Source of the DNA: an uncultured Marinosulfonomonas sp.
GTDB taxonomy: Bacteria > Pseudomonadota > Alphaproteobacteria > Rhodobacterales > Rhodobacteraceae
Assembly (NCBI GenBank): GCA_947311455.1
Contig: CAMZKY010000190.1
Coordinates: forward strand, 1-6,145
Reading direction: 5' to 3'
DNA: 6,145 nt
Shown here: positions 1 to 5,219 of the stretch, one piece after another
Layout of the letters: each line of letters starts with the position of its first letter
Numbering within the stretch: position 1 is the first letter of the stretch
The notes under the pieces: generated by a model
What the model was told of the DNA's origin: nothing
Database searches by the model: none
What the model saw: only the letters and a program-made list of their open reading frames with translations
Program-made: the position numbers and the translations under genes

Positions 1-913
1 CGGTGATCAGCTCGGTGACAGGGTGTTCCACCTGCAAGCGGGTGTTCATTTCAAGGAAGTAAAAATTGCGGTCGCCATCAACGATAAATTCAACCGTGCC
101 CGCACTGGTATATCCCACAGCTTGCGCCAAGGCACAGGCCTGCTTGCCCATTTTCTTGCGGGTTTTTTCATCCAGAAACGGGCTTGGCGCTTCTTCGATC
201 ACTTTTTGTTGGCGACGCTGGATCGAACACTCGCGCTCACCCAGATAAATGCAATTTCCGTGACTATCGGCAAGAACCTGAATTTCGATGTGACGCGGTT
301 GGGTGATGAATTTTTCAATGAAAATTCGGTCATCCCCAAAGCTGCTGGCCGCCTCGTTTTTGGAGCTTTGAAACCCTTCGCGCGCCTCATCATCATTCCA
401 CGCAATGCGCATGCCTTTGCCACCGCCACCGGCCGAGGCCTTAAGCATCACCGGATAGCCGATTTCTTTGCTGATTTTCACAGCTTCGTCGGCATCTTCA
501 ATCAATCCCATATGGCCCGGCACCGTGGCAACACCGGCCTCGATGGCGATCTTTTTACTGGTAATTTTATCACCCATGCTTTCAATTGCGCCCGCAGGTG
601 GCCCGATAAACACCACACCTTCGCGCGCCAAGGCTTCGGCGAATTTTTTATTTTCCGACAAGAAACCATACCCGGGATGCACCGCTTCGGCCCCTGTTTG
701 GCGAATGGCATTCATGACCTTTTCAATCACGATATAGGATTGATTGGCAGGAGGCGGGCCAATGTTCACGGCCTCGTCCGCCATTTTGACATGCAGCGCG
801 TTTTTATCTGCGTCGGAATAGATCGCGACAGTTTTGATACCCATTTTTTGGGCCGATTTAATCACACGGCAGGCAATTTCGCCTCGATTGGCAATCAGGA
901 TCTTTTTGAACAT
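1..913 (-). CDS. pccA: Propionyl-CoA carboxylase alpha subunit, biotin carboxylase part (partial, 3' end beyond the window)
   Basis: This is the ATP-dependent biotin carboxylase subunit of propionyl-CoA carboxylase: it carboxylates biotin with bicarbonate and hands the carboxyl group to PccB. Translating the minus strand from the ATG at 913 gives 304 open codons running off the left edge. The biotin carboxylase N-domain opens with MFKKILIANRGEIACRV. The ATP-grasp domain has K116, K158 and the glycine-rich loop ASAGGGGKGMR (159-169). The active-site segment EMNTRLQVEHPVTE supplies E288, N290 and R292, with E275 just before; all match the numbering of E. coli AccC. The rest of the ATP-grasp region and the biotinyl domain (family length about 660-680 aa) lie outside the window. 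A Shine-Dalgarno AGGGA sits 5 nt before the start. A strong terminator lies about 55 bp upstream, so it is probably transcribed separately from the 66-aa lipoprotein gene, though I see no clear promoter. Acetyl-CoA or methylcrotonyl-CoA carboxylase is the alternative from sequence alone; the nearby pccB favours PccA. Confidence 0.93.
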   Translation of the reverse strand, partial: MFKKILIANRGEIACRVIKSAQKMGIKTVAIYSDADKNALHVKMADEAVNIGPPPANQSYIVIEKVMNAIRQTGAEAVHPGYGFLSENKKFAEALAREGVVFIGPPAGAIESMGDKITSKKIAIEAGVATVPGHMGLIEDADEAVKISKEIGYPVMLKASAGGGGKGMRIAWNDDEAREGFQSSKNEAASSFGDDRIFIEKFITQPRHIEIQVLADSHGNCIYLGERECSIQRRQQKVIEEAPSPFLDEKTRKKMGKQACALAQAVGYTSAGTVEFIVDGDRNFYFLEMNTRLQVEHPVTELIT

Positions 914-965
914 ATTAGTCCCTTTCAAACGCAGAAATTCGGGCCGCGACCCGTTAATTTAGCAA

Positions 966-1000
966 CAAAAAACCACCGCCGCCCACAGGCCGCGATGGTT
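966..1000 (-). terminator. Rho-independent terminator between the 66-aa lipoprotein gene and pccA
   Basis: Read on the minus strand, a 9-bp stem (AACCATCGC with GCGGTGGTT, one G-U pair) is extended after a single mismatch by 3 more pairs around a TGTG loop. It is followed directly by a run of T (plus-strand A at 967-972). It lies 31 nt after the stop of the lipoprotein gene and 53 nt before the pccA start, so it ends the upstream transcript and separates it from pccA. Confidence 0.85.
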
Positions 1001-1030
1001 TGATTCAGGTTTTGATTTCGTGTGGCGGCT

Positions 1031-1231
1031 TTAGCGGCAAACGCCTGCATCATCACAAAGCGCACCCGCGCCCGCGCCAATTGCCGCCCCTGTAATAACA
1101 TTGCCATTGGTCGCTTTTGCCGTGACAGCACCAACAAAGGCACCTGCCGCAGCGCGTTGCACGTCATTGTCAAGACACCCCGCAAGAGGGATCGATAGAA
1201 GGGCCGCAAGGGCCAATTGTTTAAGTTGCAT
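1031..1231 (-). CDS. Small glycine-zipper-like lipoprotein, 66 aa
   Basis: The protein starts with a short basic n-region and a hydrophobic stretch ending in the lipobox LAGC, with the lipidated cysteine at residue 19, so it should be processed by signal peptidase II and anchored in a membrane facing the periplasm. The mature 48 residues are dominated by small residues in a glycine-zipper-like pattern (about 30-58: GAFVGAV, then ITGAAIGAGAGAL), followed by a C-terminal cysteine pair, C59 and C65, that could form a disulfide. A Shine-Dalgarno AGAGG precedes the ATG, and a promoter candidate lies 40-70 nt upstream. The gene is bracketed by terminators (1355-1390 and 966-1000), so it is probably monocistronic. 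Function is unknown; glycine-zipper lipoproteins are often linked to the outer membrane, but that is inference here. Confidence 0.8.
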   Translation of the reverse strand: MQLKQLALAALLSIPLAGCLDNDVQRAAAGAFVGAVTAKATNGNVITGAAIGAGAGALCDDAGVCR

Positions 1232-1271
1232 GTTTTTCTGCCTCTGGTTTTGGTTATTTTTATAGATGCAG

Positions 1272-1300
1272 AATATAGCAGGTTATCGCTGGTTTGAGAA
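1272..1300 (-). promoter_or_regulatory. Candidate sigma-70 promoter of the 66-aa lipoprotein gene
   Basis: On the minus strand, TTCTCA (1300-1295, 4 of 6 to TTGACA) and TATATT (1277-1272, 5 of 6 to TATAAT) are separated by 17 nt. Transcription would start near 1265, giving a leader of about 35 nt before the ATG at 1231. The position just downstream of the 1355-1390 terminator fits an independent unit. Confidence 0.45.
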
Positions 1301-1354
1301 TCCCCATTACGAGGAACCATAGCATTTTGCGCCATTATTCGCCGAGTTCCCGAT

Positions 1355-1390
1355 AAAAAAAGCGATCCGGCCAAGAAATGGCCGAACCGC
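1355..1390 (-). terminator. Strong Rho-independent terminator downstream of the 119-aa gene
   Basis: On the minus strand a 12-bp stem (plus-strand arms 1362-1373 and 1379-1390, with two G-U pairs) closes a 5-nt loop and is followed by seven T (plus A at 1355-1361). It ends transcription coming from the 119-aa gene, or from a small RNA in between, about 166 nt after that gene's stop codon. Its loop and inner stem are complementary to an upstream segment (see the 1391-1556 entry). Confidence 0.85.
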
Positions 1391-1556
1391 CTAGAAGGGG
1401 AAGGGTAACAGTGTTGACTATTACAGGCTGGCACCCTGCTGGAGGTTTCAGCCGTGGTTAAATTCTTGTGCGAAACGTCGTCTAATAGAAATACCAATTC
1501 GGTATTCCCTGTATAATTGGCCATTTCTCGCCCAAACTTAATCACAACTGGCAAAT
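1391..1556 (-). other. Structured untranslated stretch: long 3' UTR or small-RNA candidate
   Basis: This forms the larger part of a 325-bp gap without a convincing gene (1232-1556). Read on the minus strand it can form several helices: AATACC/GGTATT around a 5-nt loop (1490-1506), a long-range CTATTA/TAATAG pairing (1418-1423 with 1483-1488), and GGCTG/CAGCC (1426-1430 with 1449-1453), with an inner GCTG/CAGC hairpin as an alternative. It ends at the strong terminator 1355-1390. A weak -10-like TATACA (1515-1510) without a good -35 could start a separate RNA of about 150 nt. The segment 1519-1530 can pair with 12 nt of the terminator hairpin. No known riboswitch or RNA family was recognised, so it may simply be the 3' UTR of the 119-aa gene. 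Confidence 0.35.
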
Positions 1557-1916
1557 TCACGCCGAAAAACCCTCTTCAAACACGTCAGGAAAATTCACGC
1601 GGGCAATTTTTTCGTTGATTTGTAGCAGCGCGTCATAACTTTGCGGATCAAACGGATCTTCGGCAGGGATCACCTCGCGCTCAAACAGCCACGACAGGCG
1701 GCCAGCATCCAGATTGCCACGCTCAAACGGTTGATCGCCAAATTGCGCCCATAACGCCGCCATAAATCCGGCATCGGCGCGTTTATCGGCCGGACGGCGA
1801 TCGGCAAAGCGTTCGCGCCGAATGATTTCTGTTACGCCTTTTTTGTTCGGGCGCCGGATGACAAATTGGAAATCGGTGCCGCGAAGACGGCCAGGGAAAC
1901 CGCGATGCTTTAGCAT
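1557..1916 (-). CDS. Conserved-looking protein of unknown function, 119 aa
   Basis: I do not recognise a named domain. The start is well supported by a GGAGG Shine-Dalgarno 6 nt before the ATG. There is no signal peptide or membrane segment, so it should be cytoplasmic. The N-terminal half (about 1-48) is rich in arginine and lysine (RRPNKKGVTEIIRRERF, then DRRPADKR), while the C-terminal part (about 60-119) is acidic and probably helical, with DPFDPQSYDALLQINEKIA near 88-106. This charge split would suit contact with nucleic acid or a partner protein, but nothing shows that directly. It lies 90 nt after the 44-aa lipoprotein gene, with a hairpin between them. An AT-rich TATATT-containing leader may be a weak promoter. 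Transcription should end at 1355-1390. Confidence 0.75.
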   Translation of the reverse strand: MLKHRGFPGRLRGTDFQFVIRRPNKKGVTEIIRRERFADRRPADKRADAGFMAALWAQFGDQPFERGNLDAGRLSWLFEREVIPAEDPFDPQSYDALLQINEKIARVNFPDVFEEGFSA

Positions 1917-1973
1917 GGTTTACCTCCTATGAATGAGGAAACGCTAAATATATCAAGCAATTTCGTGTGAGTA

Positions 1974-1997
1974 AGGACGGGCTTTATGGCCCGCCCT
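1974..1997 (-). terminator. Hairpin after the 44-aa lipoprotein gene, possible terminator without a T-run
   Basis: On the minus strand AGGGCGGGC pairs with GCCCGTCCT (9 bp, one G-U) across a 6-nt loop, starting 9 nt after the lipoprotein stop codon. No T-run follows, so termination may be partial or Rho-assisted, or the hairpin may protect the 3' end of a short, abundant lipoprotein mRNA. Confidence 0.5.
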
Positions 1998-2006
1998 AGT
2001 GATCTT

Positions 2007-2141
2007 TTAGTATTTGGTAAGAACCGGCTCGGCAACGATGGGTTGTTCAACAAAAACAACGTCATCTGGTGCTTTTTGCGAACATGCGCCAACCACGGTG
2101 ATAAGGCCCAGGGCCAGAACTGCAAGGATGCTCTTAGACAT
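2007..2141 (-). CDS. Very small lipoprotein, 44 aa
   Basis: Translation from the ATG at 2141 gives a 44-residue protein with a classic lipoprotein signal: MSKS, then a hydrophobic stretch (ILAVLALGLITVV) and the lipobox VGAC with the lipidated cysteine at residue 20. The mature peptide is only 25 residues, starts CSQKAPDD and continues with an acidic/hydrophobic tail (VVFVEQPIVAEPVLTKY). Serine rather than aspartate follows the cysteine, which by the E. coli Lol rule favours the outer membrane, though that rule is not firmly set for alphaproteobacteria. AGGAG lies 6 nt before the ATG, a strong ribosome site. From memory, similar tiny lipoproteins occur near pccA in Rhodobacterales; the function is unknown. 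Confidence 0.82.
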   Translation of the reverse strand: MSKSILAVLALGLITVVGACSQKAPDDVVFVEQPIVAEPVLTKY

Positions 2142-2229
2142 CTTAGTCTCCTACAAAGTGTACGGGATGTAACAGCGCGAAATTGCACAGCCCAACCCGA
2201 AAACGAAATACAGCTACCTTGGGGGTAAC

Positions 2230-2262
2230 TATGTGGAAAACTAGGGGAAAACCTGTGGAAAA
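2230..2262 (-). promoter_or_regulatory. Three phased 11-bp repeats including two DnaA-box matches
   Basis: On the minus strand three consecutive 11-mers occur: TTTTCCACAGG (2262-2252), TTTTCCCCTAG (2251-2241) and TTTTCCACATA (2240-2230). The first and third contain TTTTCCACA, a full match to the relaxed DnaA consensus TTWTNCACA. Spacing of 11 and 22 bp puts them on one helix face. A -10-like TATATT (2266-2261) overlaps the first. The site lies about 90-120 bp upstream of the 44-aa lipoprotein start. DnaA or another repeat-binding regulator could act here; binding is inference. Confidence 0.4.
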
Positions 2263-2268
2263 TATACG

Positions 2269-2283
2269 GTTTGGTTTCCAAAC
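2269..2283. repeat. 15-bp palindrome GTTTGG-ttt-CCAAAC
   Basis: Two perfect 6-bp arms with a 3-nt centre sit 2 bp upstream (in minus-strand sense) of the TATATT at 2266-2261, where a promoter spacer/-35 would be. That position and the short centre are typical of an operator. The cognate regulator is not known. Confidence 0.4.
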
Positions 2284-2293
2284 TTTTGGGTTG

Positions 2294-2309
2294 TGATGCA
2301 CTTGCATCA
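2294..2309. repeat. 16-bp palindrome TGATGCA-ct-TGCATCA
   Basis: Two perfect 7-bp arms are separated by 2 bp. TTGCATCAA at 2302-2310, which includes the right arm, recurs exactly at 2351-2359, over the stop codon of the DUF6497-like gene. As RNA on the minus strand it could form a 6-bp hairpin after that gene but has no T-run, so an operator is at least as likely as a terminator. Confidence 0.4.
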
Positions 2310-2355
2310 ACTCCGAACCCAGATGAAGGGTGACCCGCAACATATTGTGGTTGCA

Positions 2356-2748
2356 TCAAAATCCCTCCCAAATGCAGATATCGTTTTCAGGGGTGAACGC
2401 ATCAATAAACTGGGTTGCCTCGGGGGTTGGCTTGCCAAATTCCACCGCAATATCAGACAGTGAAATGATGATCCGGTCGGCCACACGCCCCTGCTCCTTT
2501 AGCGCCGGAATGGCCGAGGTTTCGCACAAGGCCTGCAAATCCGGTTCGGCCTTGTTGAAATCCACCGTACCACCATCACGGGAAATCCCGGGGGCAATAT
2601 AGCGGAACCGATAGATGTTTTTACCCTCGTCCTGTTCCCAGATTACATCGTGAAATTCAACAGCTTGGCCAGACGGCACAGGGATGGGTTGCGCCACCGC
2701 AGGCACTGCGAAAACACAAAGAAGAAAGGAAAAAGCACCCGGTTTCAT
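2356..2748 (-). CDS. Secreted DUF6497-like protein, 130 aa
   Basis: A Sec signal peptide is clear: MKPG, a hydrophobic core (AFSFLLCVFAVP) and an AVA|Q cleavage site after residue 19, so the mature 111-aa protein should be periplasmic. The C11 in the signal peptide is not in a lipobox. Mature features that recall the Rhodobacterales DUF6497 family are PSGQAVEFHDVI (25-36), YRFRYIAPGIS (46-56), ALCETSAIPAL (73-83) and the C-terminal CIWEGF (125-130). C75 and C125 are the only mature cysteines and could form a disulfide. The family assignment is from memory; its role is unknown, and some databases carry a misleading acetolactate synthase label for it. The ATG follows the methyltransferase stop by 2 nt (TAA-CC-ATG), so translation is probably coupled. 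The likely Shine-Dalgarno lies inside the upstream gene. Confidence 0.83.
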   Translation of the reverse strand: MKPGAFSFLLCVFAVPAVAQPIPVPSGQAVEFHDVIWEQDEGKNIYRFRYIAPGISRDGGTVDFNKAEPDLQALCETSAIPALKEQGRVADRIIISLSDIAVEFGKPTPEATQFIDAFTPENDICIWEGF

Positions 2749-2750
2749 GG

Positions 2751-3515
2751 TTAGCTTTCAACTTTTTTCAAAAGCAAGCGTTCGACTTTGTCCGCAGAAT
2801 TAAGGTGCTCTTCCATGACAAGACCAAAGCCTTCCAAATCTTTGCGTTGCTTGCTGGCGGTTGCTTCTCGTAGATCAACAATCACATGACCACCATCCGA
2901 CACACACTCGGTAAAATACGTCCCGTATAAGGAAACCGGATAATGAAACCCGCAAGACAAAAAGCTGGCCACCAAATCGGCCTGGCCTGACTGAACCGGA
3001 TCTTCTTTTTCCGGGTTCAAAGTGCGCACATTTTTCTTGGGAATTTTATTGGCCAGTAACATTTCTTTGGCTTTCTCCAAAGAAGAATAGGCCGCGCCTT
3101 CTTTCTTAAAGCCGAAGTGGCGCCGCTCATTGCTTTCCAGATCAATCAACAGCATTTTTGCACCGCTATCACGCGCTAGAAACAAATCAAAAAACGCATA
3201 CCCACAGCCGATATCAACAATTGATTTTGGCGCAAGCCTTTTTAGCAATGGGGCCAAATCCTGATATTCTTCGTGGATTACAGCCGCCGTGCGATAGGCA
3301 ATTTCATCACCCAAACGATCAACTTGCGCAAAAATTGCGGTATCGTCGCCATTGTTCCAATCGCGAATAACCCGACCTGATCGTGGCAGATCATATAAGA
3401 TTTCGGATCGCTGCAGGATCATATTAACCAAATCCTGTCGATCAAACATTGATAAATCAAGCGCCCGAATGGCAGGTTTTTCAACCTCCGTCGCAATATC
3501 AACTTTCAAGTCCAT
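2751..3515 (-). CDS. Class I SAM-dependent methyltransferase, substrate unknown, 254 aa
   Basis: The core is a Rossmann-fold methyltransferase. Motif I is SIVDIGCGYAFFD (98-110, SAM-binding glycine loop). The end of strand beta2 is LLIDLE (122-127), with D125 placed to contact the SAM ribose. A post-loop strand QADLVASFLSCGFHYPVSLY (178-197) carries the motif IV position, and DGGHVIVDLR (207-216) is strand beta5. The 95 residues before motif I are an extra N-terminal helical region that may set substrate specificity. No signal peptide or membrane span is present, so it is cytoplasmic. AGGAGAGG before the ATG sits in the 16-nt gap after pccB, and no terminator intervenes, so it is probably cotranscribed with pccB. 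A methyltransferase here is unexpected: propionyl-CoA carboxylation needs none. Target could be a small molecule, sugar or protein; the sequence does not decide. Confidence 0.85.
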   Translation of the reverse strand: MDLKVDIATEVEKPAIRALDLSMFDRQDLVNMILQRSEILYDLPRSGRVIRDWNNGDDTAIFAQVDRLGDEIAYRTAAVIHEEYQDLAPLLKRLAPKSIVDIGCGYAFFDLFLARDSGAKMLLIDLESNERRHFGFKKEGAAYSSLEKAKEMLLANKIPKKNVRTLNPEKEDPVQSGQADLVASFLSCGFHYPVSLYGTYFTECVSDGGHVIVDLREATASKQRKDLEGFGLVMEEHLNSADKVERLLLKKVES

Positions 3516-3531
3516 TTTTACCTCTCCTGTT

Positions 3532-5064
3532 TTATAACGGTATATTTCCGTGTTTCTTCCACGGATTTTTCAAATTTTTGCCGCGCAGGCTGGCAAAGGC
3601 CCGACACACTCTTTTGCGGGTGGCGCTTGGCATGATCACCTCGTCAATAAATCCGCGTTCCGCCGCCACAAACGGATTGGCGAAACGATCTTCGTAATTG
3701 GCGGCATGTTCGGCAATTTTTTCAGCGTCGCCAATATCTCCGCGATGGATGATTTCCGTGGCCCCCTTGGCCCCCATCACCGCGATTTCGGCGGTGGGCC
3801 ACGCATAGTTGAAATCACCGCGCAGGTGTTTTGAGGCCATCACATCATAAGCCCCGCCATAGGCCTTGCGGGTGATCAACGTCACCTTAGGCACGGTTGC
3901 CTCACCATAGGCAAACAGCAATTTCGCCCCGTGTTTGATCACCCCGCCATATTCCTGCGCGGTGCCGGGCAAAAATCCGGGCACATCGACCAAGGTTAAA
4001 ATCGGGATTTCAAACGCATCACAAAACCGCACAAACCGCGCCGCCTTGCGCGAGCTGTCAATATCAAGACACCCCGCCAAAACCATCGGCTGATTGGCCA
4101 CTACCCCCACGGTTGATCCTTCAAGACGGATAAACCCGGTCAGGATATTTTTGGCGTATTCCTGTTGGATTTCATAAAAATCACCCTCGTCTGCCAATTT
4201 CAAAATCAGCTCTTTCATATCATAGGGGCTGTTTGGATTATCGGGGATCAGGGTATCAAGGCTGGTTTCAATGCGGTTCTGACTATCAAAAAACGGGCGC
4301 ACCGGCACTTTTGATCTGTTGTTCAGCGGCAGAAAATCGACCAATCGGCGCACCTCGGACAAGGCTTCGACATCGTTTTCAAAGGCCCCATCCACAACGC
4401 CTGATTTCTTGGCATGGGTGCTGGCCCCGCCCAGTTCTTCGGCGGTGACAATTTCGTTGGTCACGGTTTTCACCACATCCGGCCCCGTCACAAACATATA
4501 AGACGTGTCTTTGACCATAAAAATAAAATCGGTGATCGCCGGTGAATACACCGCCCCGCCCGCACATGGCCCCATGATCACACTGATTTGCGGCACCACA
4601 CCCGATGCGGTGATGTTGCGCTGGAACACTTCTGCATAACCGGCAAGCGCGGCAACCCCTTCCTGAATACGCGCGCCGCCGCTGTCGTTAATGCCAATGA
4701 CTGGCGCCCCGTTTTGCAAGGCCATGTCCATGATTTTGCAAATCTTTTGCGCGTGGGTTTCCGACAATGATCCGCCAAACACGGTGAAATCCTGTGAATA
4801 CACATAAACCATCCGCCCGTTGATCGTGCCCCATCCGGTAATCACCCCGTCCCCGGCAGGGCGTTGTTTTTCCATACCAAAATCGGTGCAGCGATGGGCG
4901 ACAAACATATCGAATTCTTCGAAAGAGTCTTCATCCAGCAAAAGTTCGATCCGTTCGCGCGCGGTCAGCTTGCCTTTGGCGTGCTGCGCCTCGATCCGGC
5001 GTTCGCCGCCGCCTTGCCGGGCCTGTTCGCGGCGTTCTTCCAACTCTTGCAGAATATCTTTCAT
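3532..5064 (-). CDS. pccB: Propionyl-CoA carboxylase beta subunit (carboxyltransferase), 510 aa
   Basis: PccB moves the carboxyl group from carboxybiotin to propionyl-CoA, making (S)-methylmalonyl-CoA, and assembles with PccA. The 510-aa length is the family norm. The N-terminal crotonase-like half has the acyl-CoA oxyanion motif SGGARIQEGV (128-137) and MGPCAGGAVYSP (164-175). The C-terminal half has DVPGFLPGTAQE (360-371) and the second oxyanion motif AYGGAYDVM (401-409). D417 in LRGDFN lies where the acyl-specificity Asp (D422) of Streptomyces PccB is found, favouring propionyl-CoA over acetyl-CoA. The end NPWKKHGNIPL is typical. The ATG at 5064 is chosen because GGGGAG precedes it by 6 nt and MKDILQELEERR is the usual start. 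An open extension to 5166 is untypical and carries no family motif. It appears to head an operon with the methyltransferase and DUF6497-like genes; a PccR-like palindrome lies about 70-80 bp upstream. Confidence 0.96.
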   Translation of the reverse strand: MKDILQELEERREQARQGGGERRIEAQHAKGKLTARERIELLLDEDSFEEFDMFVAHRCTDFGMEKQRPAGDGVITGWGTINGRMVYVYSQDFTVFGGSLSETHAQKICKIMDMALQNGAPVIGINDSGGARIQEGVAALAGYAEVFQRNITASGVVPQISVIMGPCAGGAVYSPAITDFIFMVKDTSYMFVTGPDVVKTVTNEIVTAEELGGASTHAKKSGVVDGAFENDVEALSEVRRLVDFLPLNNRSKVPVRPFFDSQNRIETSLDTLIPDNPNSPYDMKELILKLADEGDFYEIQQEYAKNILTGFIRLEGSTVGVVANQPMVLAGCLDIDSSRKAARFVRFCDAFEIPILTLVDVPGFLPGTAQEYGGVIKHGAKLLFAYGEATVPKVTLITRKAYGGAYDVMASKHLRGDFNYAWPTAEIAVMGAKGATEIIHRGDIGDAEKIAEHAANYEDRFANPFVAAERGFIDEVIMPSATRKRVCRAFASLRGKNLKNPWKKHGNIPL

Positions 5065-5131
5065 CGTAAACTCCCCTTCGTATTTCCGACAGACTACTCG
5101 GAACGCACCACAGACAAAAGCACTTTCCCGA

Positions 5132-5145
5132 ATATTTGCAAATAT
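5132..5145. promoter_or_regulatory. PccR/ScfR-like TTTGCAAA palindrome upstream of pccB
   Basis: ATATTTGCAAATAT is a perfect 14-bp palindrome with TTTGCAAA at 5135-5142. As I recall, Rhodobacter PccR, a short-chain fatty acyl-CoA-responsive regulator, recognises TTTGCAAA boxes at pccB, reported as two boxes 4 nt apart. Only one complete box is present here; neighbours at the expected spacing do not match. A -10-like TATATT on the minus strand (5146-5141) overlaps it and has no good -35, which suggests a regulated pccB promoter with a leader of about 70 nt. Confidence 0.5.
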
Positions 5146-5168
5146 AGAAACAGCGCTATCAGGCAAAC

Positions 5169-5202
5169 TGCAAATCTGTTAATATATGCGTGCAGATTTG
5201 CA
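5169..5202. repeat. 10-bp perfect inverted repeat with 14-bp spacer in the divergent region
   Basis: TGCAAATCTG (5169-5178) is mirrored by CAGATTTGCA (5193-5202). Each arm contains the TTTGC/GCAAA half of the palindrome at 5132-5145, so it may be a second, spaced binding site for the same regulator between pccB and the transporter gene. If transcribed, it could instead fold into a stem with a 14-nt AT-rich loop in the transporter leader. Confidence 0.45.
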
Positions 5203-5219
5203 CGGCATAGCCGCCGTCT

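Noticed and set aside
23..1003. A 326-codon open frame on the plus strand
   Set aside because: It is antisense to pccA, whose minus-strand product shows complete biotin carboxylase motifs; the plus product is a shadow with no recognisable domain.
1391..1556. 6S RNA, two-piece tmRNA, SRP RNA or a cobalamin riboswitch
   Set aside because: Checked because of the structured RNA and the pathway's B12 link. The 5' end folds on itself rather than closing with the 3' end as in 6S, and I found neither the B12 box nor tmRNA or SRP signature loops.
925..1560. A 211-codon open frame on the minus strand
   Set aside because: It runs through both intrinsic terminators, the promoter candidate and the 66-aa lipoprotein gene in another frame, has no good ribosome site and a composition unlike a folded protein.
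2292..2310. FNR/Crp-type site (TTGAT...ATCA) on the minus strand
   Set aside because: The half-sites are 8 nt apart rather than 4, so it does not fit the FNR consensus.
2142..2355. Chromosomal or plasmid replication origin
   Set aside because: Two DnaA-box matches alone are too few; there is no iteron array, AT-rich unwinding region, or nearby replication or partition gene.
1910..2371. A 153-codon open frame on the minus strand over the lipoprotein and repeat region
   Set aside because: It overlaps the clear 44-aa lipoprotein in another frame and crosses palindromes and phased repeats; its C-terminal part is just the lipoprotein read out of frame.
5065..5166. 34-codon N-terminal extension of pccB
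   Set aside because: The residues match nothing expected of PccB, they overlap the promoter palindrome, and the ATG at 5064 has a proper Shine-Dalgarno and the usual family start.
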